From NCBI RefSeq assembly GCF_020829495.1, contig NZ_JAIVFQ010000030.1:1-64000 (forward strand): DNA of 64,000 bases, read 5' to 3'. This document shows, one piece after another, positions 18,153 through 27,153 of the stretch. Within the stretch, counting starts at the first letter, position 1. Every line of letters begins with the position of its first letter. The notes beneath the pieces were generated by a model that ran no database searches, was not told the DNA's origin, and saw only the letters and a list, made by a program, of their open reading frames with translations. Position numbers and translations under genes: made by a program. This DNA comes from Nostoc favosum CHAB5714 (GTDB lineage Bacteria; Cyanobacteriota; Cyanobacteriia; Cyanobacteriales; Nostocaceae).

Positions 18153-18204
18153 AATAAACTCCCCAATCTCGATCGCCACAACCCCAGCACAAGATTCTGT
18201 TAAG
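18153..18204. repeat. Displaced copy of the hydrolase 3' end
   Basis: This 52-bp segment matches 19220-19271, inside the 3' coding end of the alpha/beta hydrolase, at 49 of 52 positions in direct orientation. The two copies bracket the antitoxin/PIN pair at 18300-19165. Confidence 0.85.
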
Positions 18205-18299
18205 GGTAAACGAGGAGTTTGAGAGCGATCAGAAGGTCAGCAAACAAAGAAAGCTTGAATGGCATAAAATTGAGAGAGAGGTTTACCCAGCGTCAGGTT

Positions 18300-18713
18300 A
18301 TGTCCGAGACATCACAGCTAGATGTGATTATGCGTCAATTAGATACCCTATCTTTAGTCGAACTGCTAAAAATTAAGACACAAATCGATGCGTTGATTGA
18401 AGAAAAATCTTCACTGTTGTCCAATATTCTGATTTCTGAAAACTATCGTATAGCAACATCTGTTTCTAGTGAAACGAGAGACATTAATGAAGTGGCTATG
18501 ACTAACCGATTCCCTCCCCTAGCGTCGAGTGTAACCAAGCTAGATAAATATCAAGTTGCTCTACAATTTTTTGAATCGGAAACAAAAGGGGATGATACCT
18601 TAGAACAGGTAATAGAACTGGTTGAGGAATGGATGGTTGATGAATCGGGATATGATGAACAAACGCACCCACAGATTGAGACAGGCTTGAATCAGAATCG
18701 GATGTCAATGTAA
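18300..18713 (+). CDS. Antitoxin-like protein paired with a PIN toxin
   Basis: The 137-residue protein from ATG 18300 begins MSETSQLDVIMRQLDTLSLV and continues with a helical LLKIKTQIDALIEEK segment and an acidic C-terminal half. This build, and its position 8 bases before a PIN-domain gene on the same strand, point to the antitoxin of a type II pair. A longer frame opens at 18219 but has no ribosome binding site and no family-like content. It lies inside a direct-repeat bracket, which suggests the pair arrived as a unit. Confidence 0.65.
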   Translation: MSETSQLDVIMRQLDTLSLVELLKIKTQIDALIEEKSSLLSNILISENYRIATSVSSETRDINEVAMTNRFPPLASSVTKLDKYQVALQFFESETKGDDTLEQVIELVEEWMVDESGYDEQTHPQIETGLNQNRMSM

Positions 18714-18721
18714 AAACACAG

Positions 18722-19165
18722 ATGAGTAGAGCCATATTGCTAGACACTCATCCTTTGAGTCAAGTAACGCATCCAAAAGTAAACCCAAAAGTCCAACAGT
18801 GGTTGCGATCGTTAGGGAAAACCGAAACTGTTATACGTGTGCCAGAAATAGCCGATTATGAACTTCGGCGTGAACTATTGAGACAAGGAAAACAAAAGAG
18901 TATAGATCGCCTCAACAAACTTAGCCAAATTTGTCTCATACCACTGACTCCCGAAACGATGCGAAAAGCAGCCGAACTATGGGCATCGGTGAGAAACCAG
19001 GGAAAGCCTACAGCAAGCAATGAAAGTTTGGATAGTGATATAATTCTTGCTGCTCAAGCAATTCTCCAATTGAAAAGTTTTGATCAAGTCATAGTTGTGA
19101 CAACAAACTTGAAACACATATCACGGTTTGAGAGCGAAGGAATATGTGTAGTGGATTGGCAATAA
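18722..19165 (+). CDS. PIN-domain toxin, type II toxin-antitoxin
   Basis: The 147-residue protein carries the PIN ribonuclease layout: LLDTHPLSQVTHP with the first Asp (residue 8), a central acidic residue in VPEIADYELRREL, the third site in SLDSDIILAAQAI, and a final VVTTNLKHISRF. It should act as an endoribonuclease held in check by the upstream antitoxin. Unlike the decayed pair at 10845-11486, this one is intact. A His replaces the usual Asn/Ser after the first Asp-Thr. Confidence 0.8.
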   Translation: MSRAILLDTHPLSQVTHPKVNPKVQQWLRSLGKTETVIRVPEIADYELRRELLRQGKQKSIDRLNKLSQICLIPLTPETMRKAAELWASVRNQGKPTASNESLDSDIILAAQAILQLKSFDQVIVVTTNLKHISRFESEGICVVDWQ

Positions 19166-19177
19166 ACCCTGAATGAG

Positions 19178-20020
19178 CTAGTTTAATTCGTTGAAATTAT
19201 GGCTTTTTAAAATACCTTGAATAAACTCCCCAATCTCGATCGCTACAGCCCCAGCACAAGATTCTGGTAAGTCATTTCCGGCATGGGCAATCATTTTCAA
19301 CTCGAGTTTGGGCATCAGTTGAGCATAAATCCGACTTTTAGCTAAAGCATCTGGTGTATCTTGGCCACCTTGTAAAATAAAAACCGGCACATCTATCATG
19401 TAAAGCCGCTTTTGCACTAATTCCGCCTCAATTTCTGCTTGTCGCCTTTTGAAGAGTAACTGGCAAGCTATGGGGTAACGCAACAATTCCTGACGTAATT
19501 GCAAATCCTGGGCAATTTTTTCATGCCAACCTAAGATTTTAGTGAAGGGAGTTAGCGATCGCAGCAACTTAACTATAATTGGTGGATAATTCAATAATCG
19601 CCGCATCTTTCGACAATACTCTTCTTGTCCTGCTATCTCTACGCCCTCTGGTGCAAGTAGTACCAAACCATCAACTTTCTCTGGATACTTTAAAGCATAG
19701 CTAGCAGCAATCCAACCCCCAAGAGAATGCCCTACTAAATAGACTTTTTCTAGCTTGACAGCTTGCAAAAACTCAGCCAAACACTCTACTTGCAAATCTA
19801 TCGAATGGTGAATATTCGGATTTTCTGATTCACCAAACCCTAACAAATCAAGTGCAAAGCAATGGAAATCTTGTGAAAGAGACTCCATCACAGATAACCA
19901 TTGACTGCTCTCATTCCAAGCACCATGTAAAAAAATTATAGGAGTTTTTTCACCGACTTCACGCCAGAATATCAGCCCTTGAGAGAGCTTTATCCGCGAG
20001 TTACGGAATAGTATATTCAT
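19178..20020 (-). CDS. Alpha/beta hydrolase
   Basis: The 280-residue protein has the alpha/beta hydrolase plan: an oxyanion-hole HGAW motif (residues 32-35), the nucleophile elbow GHSLGG with Ser 99, a late Asp (QGGQDTPD) and a final His (IAHAGNDLP). It likely acts on an ester, lactone or similar small substrate in the cytoplasm; the substrate is unknown. Its 3' coding end has been copied to 18153-18204. It is flanked upstream by TAGTCAT repeats. Confidence 0.85.
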   Translation of the reverse strand: MNILFRNSRIKLSQGLIFWREVGEKTPIIFLHGAWNESSQWLSVMESLSQDFHCFALDLLGFGESENPNIHHSIDLQVECLAEFLQAVKLEKVYLVGHSLGGWIAASYALKYPEKVDGLVLLAPEGVEIAGQEEYCRKMRRLLNYPPIIVKLLRSLTPFTKILGWHEKIAQDLQLRQELLRYPIACQLLFKRRQAEIEAELVQKRLYMIDVPVFILQGGQDTPDALAKSRIYAQLMPKLELKMIAHAGNDLPESCAGAVAIEIGEFIQGILKSHNFNELN

Positions 20021-20056
20021 TTTAATTTAGTAGTTAACTTTTAGCACCATAATAAA

Positions 20057-20112
20057 TAGTCATTAGTTATTAGTCATTAGTCATTAGTCATTGGTCATTA
20101 GTAATTAGTTTT
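20057..20112. repeat. Heptamer tandem repeat (ATTAGTC)
   Basis: About seven copies of the STRR heptamer lie upstream of the hydrolase gene. The complementary array is at 20227-20276, again forming an inverted pair. Confidence 0.85.
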
Positions 20113-20226
20113 AGACAAATTACAAACAGAGAAGTGTGAGCCGAACGCGAATTTATGTTGAGCGGAGTCGAAACACAGCGTCTCCTAGAGAAGCTTCCTT
20201 AGATCATATACTTTGGCGGCAAATGA

Positions 20227-20276
20227 CAAATGACTAATGACTAATGACTAATGACTAATGACTAATGACTAAATAT
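20227..20276. repeat. Heptamer tandem repeat, inverted copy (TGACTAA)
   Basis: About six copies of TGACTAA adjoin the 3' end of the NUDIX gene, in inverted orientation relative to 20057-20112. Confidence 0.85.
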
Positions 20277-20278
20277 TG

Positions 20279-20773
20279 TTATGCCAATGTTGTCAAGCCA
20301 TTTAAGTAGTCTTGCAACTGCCTAGTATGGTCGTGAGACATCTGTCCTGAAGGTAGCAAATTGGGAGAGAAAGCTTGAATTTCCATGACTTCCAAAGTAT
20401 CTTGAATCTCCATTGTCCCATGCACCTCGGCTTCAACCACAACACAAATTGAATGGATTCTGGGATCGCGGTCTGGTGCGGAGTAAACTCCTACCAAACG
20501 ATTAATTTTCACCAATTCTAGCCCGGTTTCCTCGATCAATTCCCGGCGGACTGTGTTGGGAATATCTTCTCCCCAATCCACCATGCCTCCAGGCAATGCC
20601 CAAAGACCATTATCACGCCGTCGGATCAGTACAATTCGACCATCGGGTAAAATTGGGATGATACTAGTGCCAGTAATGGGATGACGAAATATAATACCCA
20701 ATACTGTTTGTCCAATACGCCATAAGCTACGTGTGGACTGGACAGCTGCCGGAAAAAAAGCAATAACGTTCAA
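20279..20773 (-). CDS. NUDIX hydrolase
   Basis: This 164-residue protein contains a complete Nudix box (GGMVDWGEDIPN, then VRRELIEETGLEL) at about residues 83-107, which binds magnesium and cleaves nucleoside diphosphates linked to another group. The N-terminal 40 residues and the PALP-like GLWALPGGMVDWG region are typical of ADP-ribose or general NDP-X hydrolases, but the substrate cannot be assigned. A second, unrelated NUDIX protein lies at 45873-46304. Confidence 0.88.
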   Translation of the reverse strand: MNVIAFFPAAVQSTRSLWRIGQTVLGIIFRHPITGTSIIPILPDGRIVLIRRRDNGLWALPGGMVDWGEDIPNTVRRELIEETGLELVKINRLVGVYSAPDRDPRIHSICVVVEAEVHGTMEIQDTLEVMEIQAFSPNLLPSGQMSHDHTRQLQDYLNGLTTLA

Positions 20774-21412
20774 TCTTCAAAATTTTTGTATTGTATTCTA
20801 TAGCTCTCTACCACTTACATAAACTCAACTAATTCAATTTTTATTGAGTTTTGTTTTATACACAAATGTTTGCGGTTTGAGATTTTATTCTCACGATTTT
20901 ACGTAGAATATTATTGATTCTAACATCAAGTTTCTAAAGAAGCACTGTATTCATATATACATAAACTTTGTTAAATCAGAAAGTTTTTCAGTTTAAAACT
21001 AACATTAGCCTTGTCCAAACTAGCGATCACTAATATTTTTCAGCACACATTAAAAAAAATAATCTGAATGATAAGTTTTAACCCAAAATTTAGAAGAGAC
21101 AATTAAGCGGGGTTTGAGACCGTCACCTAATTCTTGATAATATTGATTGGTTTGTTCCAAGAACAACAACTTGTTAGCTAATTTACATCTATTTGACGAA
21201 TTTGAATCAAATAAAAAGTATTTTTCGTCTAGGTGGTGGGGATAGTTCTAAATTATTATTGACAGAACAAGGTTGAATGCGATATACTAGTACACTGTTT
21301 AAAGCGTATTTATTGCTGCACTAGGCTACAAGTATATCAATAACATTGGTAACTGATATTGCCTACGTGATGCCTAGTTGCTACTTTTTTGTTGTTTATT
21401 AATGAGGTGAAC
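20774..21412. other. AT-rich divergent intergenic region
   Basis: This 639-bp gap separates the NUDIX gene and a small basic protein gene. I found no reading frame, tRNA or clear repeat. It must hold promoters for both flanking genes; a GAGGTGA ribosome binding site sits just before 21413. Confidence 0.35.
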
Positions 21413-21577
21413 ATGGCCAAGCGCCGTAACCCAAAAAAAGAAAAGGCGCTACGTAACCAGGCGTATGCCAGAAAGTTTCGTAAACGGACTACGACAGGAA
21501 GAATGCAGAGAAGGTTCCAACAAAGACCACCCAAGAGTGAAGAAGAAGAAGGCGCAGCAGCAGCTGACACTGAATAA
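21413..21577 (+). CDS. Small basic conserved cyanobacterial protein
   Basis: The 54-residue product begins MAKRRNPKKEKALRNQAYAR and is extremely rich in Lys and Arg, then turns acidic (EEEEG) at the C-terminus. Its size and charge suggest a nucleic-acid or ribosome-associated role, but that is inference. The ATG at 21413 has a clear GAGGTGA box; the frame from 21389 has none. It is monocistronic and ends at a bidirectional terminator. Confidence 0.7.
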   Translation: MAKRRNPKKEKALRNQAYARKFRKRTTTGRMQRRFQQRPPKSEEEEGAAAADTE

Positions 21578-21619
21578 GCTGTCTGCTTAAATCCTTTTTA
21601 TTTAGATTATTTATTTTTT

Positions 21620-21641
21620 AGGGCGTACAAATGTACGCCCT
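21620..21641. terminator. Bidirectional terminator between small gene and argH
   Basis: A perfect 9-bp stem (AGGGCGTAC / GTACGCCCT) with a four-base loop is flanked by AT-rich runs on both sides and lies between two convergent genes. Confidence 0.85.
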
Positions 21642-21647
21642 TATTTA

Positions 21648-23036
21648 TTAATCGACAGCAATTTGAGCGCGGGCAGCTATAAGTGCTTTCCTTACCTGTG
21701 CAAAGCCAGTACCACCGTAACTGTTACGGGCTGCAACAACTTGACGGGGGGATATCGCCTCATAAATATCTGCTGCAAATGCCGGATGTAGTTCTTGCCA
21801 CTCTTCCAAGCTCAAATCTTTCAGAAGTTTACCTGCGGCATCACAGGTTTTTACTATCTTACCCACGAGGTTGTATGCTTCTCGGAAAGGAACGCCCCGT
21901 GCTGCCAGATAATCTGCTACATCGGTAGCGTTGGAAAAATCTTCTGTCACTGCTTTTTCTAAGCGTTGAGTGCGAAATTCTAAACCTTCTCTCAGCAAAA
22001 TCGTCATTGCCTCCAGAGAGGCTTTGACTGTCTTAACGCTGTCAAACAAACCTTCTTTATCTTCTTGCAGGTCTTTGTTATATGCCAAGGGTAGCCCCTT
22101 CATAATCACCAATAACGCCTGGAGATGACCGAATACACGTCCCGTCTTCCCTCGCACCAATTCTGGCACATCGGGGTTTTTCTTTTGGGGCATGATACTG
22201 GAACCTGTGGCACAGCTATCTTTAAGGGTGACAAAGCCAAATTCTTGAGATGACCAAAGAATGACTTCTTCTGCAAGGCGACTGAGGTGAACCATAATCA
22301 AGCTAGCAGCACACAAGAATTCGATCGCAAAATCGCGATCGCTCACTCCATCGAGGCTATTAGCATAAATATCGTCAAAATTCAATAGTTTAGCTGTGTA
22401 GTGGCGGTCAATGGGGAAAGTAGTTCCCGCTAAAGCACCGCACCCCAAAGGTGAGATATTCACGCGGCGAGAAACATCTCCTAAGCGTTCCCAGTCGCGT
22501 TGCGCCATTTGAAAGTATGCCAAGAGGTGGTGAGCTAAACTCAGGGGTTGGGCGCGTTGTAGGTGAGTATAGCCAGGAATCAGAGTTTCAACGTGCTTTT
22601 CGGCTATATCCAGTAAGACACCTTGAAATTCTCGCAATTCGCTTTTGATTTGTTGGATTTGGTCGCGGAGGTAGAGTCTGGTGTCAGTACCAACTTGATC
22701 ATTACGCGATCGCGCCGTATGCACCTTTTTACCCACATCGCCGACAATTTCTGTCAATCGTCGTTCAACTGCAAAATGTACATCTTCAGCATCAACACCA
22801 GGCTGAAATTTACCCTCGCGGTACTCTTGGCGAATTTTTTCTAAACCTGCAACCAGTTTCTCTCCTTCTTCTGAGGAGATAATGCCCGTGTGAGCGAGCA
22901 TTTTGACATGGGCTTGAGAACCAGTGAGGTCATATTCGATTAATTCAATATCAAAATTTATACTGGCATTAAAACGAGCGATCGCTGGATGCAACGCTGA
23001 TTCAAATCGCTGGCTCCAAGTTTCTTCGTGGGTCAT
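21648..23036 (-). CDS. argH: Argininosuccinate lyase
   Basis: The enzyme splits argininosuccinate to arginine and fumarate, the last step of arginine synthesis; arginine also feeds cyanophycin made by CphA (32762-35467). At 462 residues it is full length. The fumarase/aspartase superfamily signature [12 protein letters not shown] is present near residue 280, with TARSRNDQ and [16 protein letters not shown] regions also visible ([14 protein letters not shown] and [14 protein letters not shown]). The start at 23036 gives [12 protein letters not shown], the usual N-terminus. Confidence 0.96.
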   Translation of the reverse strand: MTHEETWSQRFESALHPAIARFNASINFDIELIEYDLTGSQAHVKMLAHTGIISSEEGEKLVAGLEKIRQEYREGKFQPGVDAEDVHFAVERRLTEIVGDVGKKVHTARSRNDQVGTDTRLYLRDQIQQIKSELREFQGVLLDIAEKHVETLIPGYTHLQRAQPLSLAHHLLAYFQMAQRDWERLGDVSRRVNISPLGCGALAGTTFPIDRHYTAKLLNFDDIYANSLDGVSDRDFAIEFLCAASLIMVHLSRLAEEVILWSSQEFGFVTLKDSCATGSSIMPQKKNPDVPELVRGKTGRVFGHLQALLVIMKGLPLAYNKDLQEDKEGLFDSVKTVKASLEAMTILLREGLEFRTQRLEKAVTEDFSNATDVADYLAARGVPFREAYNLVGKIVKTCDAAGKLLKDLSLEEWQELHPAFAADIYEAISPRQVVAARNSYGGTGFAQVRKALIAARAQIAVD

Positions 23037-23063
23037 AAATATTATGAGGGGAGTGGGGGAGAG

Positions 23064-23138
23064 TTAAGAGTTAAGAGTGAGGAGTGAGGAGTTAAAAACT
23101 CATAACTCCTCACTCCTCACTTTCAACTCCTAACTTTT
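23064..23138. repeat. STRR block forming an 18-bp-stem hairpin
   Basis: GAGTTA/GAGTGAG units and their complement make a perfect 18-bp stem (23077-23094 with 23103-23120, 8-base loop). It lies between argH and a small membrane protein gene and could terminate the latter. Confidence 0.8.
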
Positions 23139-23142
23139 AAAT

Positions 23143-23352
23143 TCAACCGTAGCTAGTTAGATTCCGAATCATATAACCAATGACTAAACCAATCAACAAG
23201 GCCCACACTTGACCTGTTTGTATAAAGTGACGCCAAGATTTTTCAACCTGACCCATCAAGTCTGGATCGGTAATTGTTTGTGCTAGTAGTGCTGTCAAAT
23301 TTACAGGCAAATGCCAATATAACTGAGATATAAAATCGCTGGAATGGCTCAT
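23143..23352 (-). CDS. Small single-pass membrane protein
   Basis: The 69-residue protein has an N-terminal amphipathic part and a transmembrane helix at about residues 48-64 (VWALLIGLVIGYMIRNL). I do not recognise a family. It lies between larB and argH on the same strand, set apart by repeat DNA, so its role cannot be inferred from neighbours. Confidence 0.6.
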   Translation of the reverse strand: MSHSSDFISQLYWHLPVNLTALLAQTITDPDLMGQVEKSWRHFIQTGQVWALLIGLVIGYMIRNLTSYG

Positions 23353-23457
23353 ATTTGGTGGTTATAAGTTAAGGGTGGCAAAATTCAGCATCAGTTTATT
23401 TTTTAGAAAAATTCCTGATATTTACTGAAATCTTGGGTGTAACTTTAATGTCTTAAC

Positions 23458-24246
23458 TCAAGATGTAGCAGATGCCAACCGCAATTTCTCGGCAGTCCGC
23501 AAAATTTGCCCCGCCAAAACTGCTGCACCAAAACCATTATCGATATTTACTACGCCTACTCCCGCAGCACAAGAGTTAAGCATTGTCAATAAAGGTGCTA
23601 ATCCGCCAAAACTTGCACCATAACCGATGCTGGTGGGTACGGCAATCACAGGACAACTCGCTAAACCCGCAACAACGCTGGGTAAAGCGCCTTCCATTCC
23701 CGCTACGACAATCAACACCGATGCGGACTCAATCAGGTGGCGGTTACTTAATAAGCGGTGAATCCCAGCAACGCCAACATCCCAGAGGCGCTGGACTTGG
23801 AAACCAGAAAGTTCAGCAGTGACAGCAGCTTCTTCAGCAACGGCTAAATCGGCAGTACCAGCAGAAAGAATGCCAATTTCACCCGCAAATTGTGGTTCGA
23901 TGGTAGGAGGAGCGATCGCACAAATTCGCGCCGATTCGTAATATCGCAAACCGCTAACTTTTGATTCCAGTGCGGCATAAACTGCTGGTTCAATGCGAGT
24001 TGCCATCACCACCGGATTACGGAGGCGCATCACCTCCATAATTTGAGCAATTTGGTCGGGAGTTTTACCAGGGCCCCAAATCACCTCTGGGAAACCAGTT
24101 CTTAGCTGGCGATGATGGTCGATTTTGGCAAACTCACCTACAGATTCATAAGTTAAGTCTTTGAGTGAGTCGAATGCCGTATCTGGCGTAACTTTACCAT
24201 TGGCAACGGCTTCGAGGAGCGATCGCAAAGCTTTTTCATCGGTCAT
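23458..24246 (-). CDS. larB: Nickel-pincer cofactor biosynthesis protein LarB
   Basis: LarB carboxylates and hydrolyses nicotinic acid adenine dinucleotide to begin synthesis of the nickel-pincer cofactor. The 262-residue protein shows the AIR-carboxylase-like C-terminal domain (AGMEGALPSVVAGL, then PTSIGYGASFGGLAPLL and GVVNIDNGFGAA). The ATG at 24246 gives MTDEKALRSLLEAVANG, matching the family; the longer frame to 24360 adds a Leu/Ile/Ser run encoded by tandem repeat DNA and is rejected. LarC, LarE and lactate racemase are not in the window. Confidence 0.88.
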   Translation of the reverse strand: MTDEKALRSLLEAVANGKVTPDTAFDSLKDLTYESVGEFAKIDHHRQLRTGFPEVIWGPGKTPDQIAQIMEVMRLRNPVVMATRIEPAVYAALESKVSGLRYYESARICAIAPPTIEPQFAGEIGILSAGTADLAVAEEAAVTAELSGFQVQRLWDVGVAGIHRLLSNRHLIESASVLIVVAGMEGALPSVVAGLASCPVIAVPTSIGYGASFGGLAPLLTMLNSCAAGVGVVNIDNGFGAAVLAGQILRTAEKLRLASATS

Positions 24247-24250
24247 GATA

Positions 24251-24306
24251 AGGGAGATGAGGAGGATGAGGGAGATGAGGGAGATGAGGGAGATGAGGGA
24301 GATGAG
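24251..24306. repeat. GGGAGATGA-type tandem repeat upstream of larB
   Basis: About six units of GGGAGATGA/GGAGGATGA occupy most of the space between larB and the solute-binding protein gene, directly over the expected larB ribosome binding site. Confidence 0.85.
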
Positions 24307-24326
24307 GTGTAACCTATGCCCAATGA

Positions 24327-26117
24327 CTAATCGGTTACTTTTAGTTCGTAGAGATTCCAAAATGGGCCACCAAGAGCAGTATATTGAATTCCTTGGAAGC
24401 GATCGCGCACTGCTTGCAGATTCAACCTCTCCACTAAATGAATAAACGGCAACTGTTCTGAGGCGATGCGCTGATATTCGTAATAAATTTCCTTGCGCTT
24501 GTTTTCATCCAATACCTGTGCGCCTTTAATGTAAAGGCTGTCAATTTGCTTTTCCCAGTCGGAAACTTCCCAGCCAGTCATCGGTGGATCTCCCGGTTGT
24601 GGCCCCAAATTAAATGCGTGGGATGCACCCGCAATCCGCCAGATATTGCTAGCGCCGTGGGGTTCAATACCGCCTCCAAGAAATCCTCCTAGGTAACAAT
24701 CCCAATTCTGCGTAACTTTGAGTTTTTCTAGATAAGAATTGAAGCTGAGAATTTGCAAATCCACTTGAATCCCAATTTTAGCGAGATCCCGTCTAATTTG
24801 AGATGCCATATCTCCTCTAACTTTTCTTTCCGAATTCGTTAAGAGTGTAAATCTTACTCGGTTGCCATCAGCATCTAAAAGCTGATTTTGGTCATTATAT
24901 TTGAAACCAGCTTGTAACAATAATTTTTTCGCTTTTTCTGGTTCGTAATTATATACCTTTAACCCTTTTTCTGGAGGAAGGAAGTAGGGACTTTTGACAT
25001 AAACAAATGAGTTTTGCAGTTCACCCAGTCCCCGAAAAGCATTTGTTTTCATGGTTTCGCGGTCGAGTGCATAGGCTATAGCCTGTCTGAATTCCTTTTT
25101 ATTAAACCACCTAGATTTAATTGGGTCTACAAAAGGTTTACCCTGAGAATTCTTAGCTTTACTAAGATTGAAAGCAATAAAAGTCGTACTTGTATCTGGG
25201 CCACCGTTATAAATTTCAAACTTCGCCCGTTTTTCTTCTCGCTTCAGCAAACTAAAACCTTCAGGAGCGACTTCTAAATCATCTAACTGCCCAGAGCGAA
25301 AACTAATCAACTGGTTTTCAGTAGATTCAATAATTTGCAAAACAATACGCTCAATGTAAGGCTGAGGATTACCCTGAGCATCTTTGCGCCAGTAGTATGG
25401 ATTACGCCGAAATATAACTCGCTGACTGGAAACGTAACTTTCCATTACATAGGGGCCGTTGCCAACAATTTGTTTCGGATCGGTGCCTGTTCCCCACATA
25501 GAAATAAATTTAGGATTCCCATCAGATCCAGTTGTACGAACCGCTTCTTGTAGAGCGTGGGCTGGCATAATTGGGATACCGCCTACATATCTTAAAAAAG
25601 GAGCAAACGGTTCCTGTATGCTGAATTCAACCCGACGCGCATCGATTTTTTTCACCTTTGGTAAGGTGCCTTTATCGCCAACTTTTAAGGCGTCTTTAAG
25701 AGAAGTCGGGATTTTAGGATTGAGGTAGATTTCGTTATAAGTAAAGACAATATCATCAGCAGTCATTGGCTGACCATCTGACCACTTAATTCTTTCTCGC
25801 AGAGTGATCACAATCCGTTGACCATCTTCTGAAACTTCCCATGCTTCTGCTAAAGCCGGCTCTAGTTTTGTGGTTATAGGATTCTCATTAATCAATGAGT
25901 CATAGAGGAAGCCAAAAACGCTATATGCTGACTCATTTAGAGCATAGTTAAAAGTTGAAGGCTCACTTAAAACTGCTGTGACGACTTGCGGCACTTGAGC
26001 CGCCGCAGTTTTAAAGTTAGCTGGGTTGCAGGCCGTAACTGTAAATGCTATTCCTGAAGTCAGAATTATTGCCAACCAAAAACGTTTAATTGTAAAAAAG
26101 ATGGATGCTGATTTCAT
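24327..26117 (-). CDS. ABC transporter solute-binding lipoprotein, family 5
   Basis: The 596-residue protein starts MKSASIFFTIKRFWLAIILT and has a lipobox (VTACNP) near residue 30. It carries the family 5 (oligopeptide/nickel) binding-protein features: a YDSLINENPITTKLEPALAE-type N-terminal region, the GNGPYVMESY motif, and a C-terminal LPFIHLVERLNL stretch. It would bind a peptide or similar ligand in the periplasm for an ABC importer whose permease and ATPase genes are not nearby. It lies 80 bp upstream of larB on the same strand, which might hint at nickel, but peptide binding is the safer reading. Confidence 0.85.
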   Translation of the reverse strand: MKSASIFFTIKRFWLAIILTSGIAFTVTACNPANFKTAAAQVPQVVTAVLSEPSTFNYALNESAYSVFGFLYDSLINENPITTKLEPALAEAWEVSEDGQRIVITLRERIKWSDGQPMTADDIVFTYNEIYLNPKIPTSLKDALKVGDKGTLPKVKKIDARRVEFSIQEPFAPFLRYVGGIPIMPAHALQEAVRTTGSDGNPKFISMWGTGTDPKQIVGNGPYVMESYVSSQRVIFRRNPYYWRKDAQGNPQPYIERIVLQIIESTENQLISFRSGQLDDLEVAPEGFSLLKREEKRAKFEIYNGGPDTSTTFIAFNLSKAKNSQGKPFVDPIKSRWFNKKEFRQAIAYALDRETMKTNAFRGLGELQNSFVYVKSPYFLPPEKGLKVYNYEPEKAKKLLLQAGFKYNDQNQLLDADGNRVRFTLLTNSERKVRGDMASQIRRDLAKIGIQVDLQILSFNSYLEKLKVTQNWDCYLGGFLGGGIEPHGASNIWRIAGASHAFNLGPQPGDPPMTGWEVSDWEKQIDSLYIKGAQVLDENKRKEIYYEYQRIASEQLPFIHLVERLNLQAVRDRFQGIQYTALGGPFWNLYELKVTD

Positions 26118-26190
26118 AGAATTAAATCTACTGGAATTCTGTCTAATTAGGGTCAATGCTATAAGCGATAGGCGGAACGTGAGTTATTGC

Positions 26191-26293
26191 TATAGCAATC
26201 CTATTTGATTTTTTAGAATTGCAATCCGCAGATCCCCGACTTCTTACATAAGTTGGGGATCTTGTTTCTCACCAATAATTCAGGATTGCTATA
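26191..26293. mobile_element. MITE-like element with TATAGCAATCCT ends
   Basis: A 103-bp element has perfect 12-bp terminal inverted repeats and an inner GATCCCC hairpin. Its ends differ by one base from those of the element at 57790-57919, so both seem to belong to one family. Confidence 0.7.
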
Positions 26294-26477
26294 TTTGAAA
26301 CGTTAAGAAATGTCTGAGTCATGGATAGCTCAAGTTTGGCAGTAGGGATTTAGGGTAAGCGCAAATATTTATGCAATAATTCTAAATAATATATGTAAAA
26401 TTTTATATCAAAATTCTACATTAATGCATAATTTTGATATTAGTAATGACATAAAAACTCTTCGAGGCTAATTTTTT

Positions 26478-26699
26478 ATGAAAAACCACCTTTTAGCGAT
26501 TGGTGTCACCGCCGCATTGTCTACTATAGCTTTTTGTGGATTAGCTAATGCTAAAATTGTTCTGAACGGTGTGAGCATGAACGGCATCAGTGTAAACGGT
26601 ACTAATCTAAACGGTTTTACCTTGCAAGGAACCCAACTGCAAAGCCTCCAAGTTGAAGGTGGACAGTTGGTTGGTGTACAAAGGGTTGGCGTGAAATAG
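26478..26699 (+). CDS. Tiny exported pentad-repeat protein, copy 1
   Basis: The 73-residue protein has a signal peptide (MKNHLLAIGVTAALSTIAFC, cleavage after ANA near residue 25) and a mature part of only about 48 residues. The mature part is built from five-residue units with an N/Q-G core (LNGVS, MNGIS, VNGTN, LNGFT, LQGTQ), like a minimal pentapeptide-repeat beta-helix. The final segment VEGGQLVGVQRVGVK is conserved with copy 2. Upstream and downstream DNA is also shared with copy 2, including a terminator. Function unknown. Confidence 0.75.
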   Translation: MKNHLLAIGVTAALSTIAFCGLANAKIVLNGVSMNGISVNGTNLNGFTLQGTQLQSLQVEGGQLVGVQRVGVK

Positions 26700-26786
26700 C
26701 TGTTCTTATAGGGTTTAAACCCCATACTAATAGTCTTTTACCTGCAAGGGAAAGATTTTATACCAGTCTCATATAATTCGTGGTAC

Positions 26787-26824
26787 ACCCTTTTATCCTC
26801 TCTGAAACTGAAGGTTAAAAGGGT
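26787..26824 (+). terminator. Terminator after pentad-repeat copy 1
   Basis: A stem of ACCCTTTTA with TAAAAGGGT and a ~20-base loop lies 88 bases after the stop codon. The same hairpin follows copy 2. Confidence 0.6.
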
Positions 26825-26860
26825 TTACGTGTAATTTTAATAGATTTTTATTTTTAAGAT

Positions 26861-27058
26861 TAAGTAGTCGGACAAAAATATTTACAGTCATTGAGTACTC
26901 CTTTGGAGAACCTGTAGGGTACGAAGTGAAGCAATCCCAACCCTTGCGATTGCTTCATTACGCTTCTCTACGAGACGCTAATGCATAGCTTGATTCTCCG
27001 AAGGAGAGTACGCTCCATTCCCAATGACATTGTGTAATTAATTCTATCCGACTACTTA
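26861..27058. mobile_element. MITE-like element between the two pentad-repeat genes
   Basis: A 198-bp element has perfect 12-bp ends (TAAGTAGTCGGA and its complement) and an internal GAGTACTCC...GGAGAGTAC palindrome. It contains no gene and separates the two duplicated units. Confidence 0.65.
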
Positions 27059-27153
27059 TCAACAATATATGTAAATTCTTATATCAAAATTATATATTGC
27101 TTAATAATTTTGATATTAATAATGATATAAAAACTCTTCGAGGCTAATTTTTT

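Noticed and set aside
24246..24360. N-terminal extension of LarB with a Leu/Ile/Ser run
   Set aside because: It is encoded by GGGAGATGA repeats; the family N-terminus starts at 24246.
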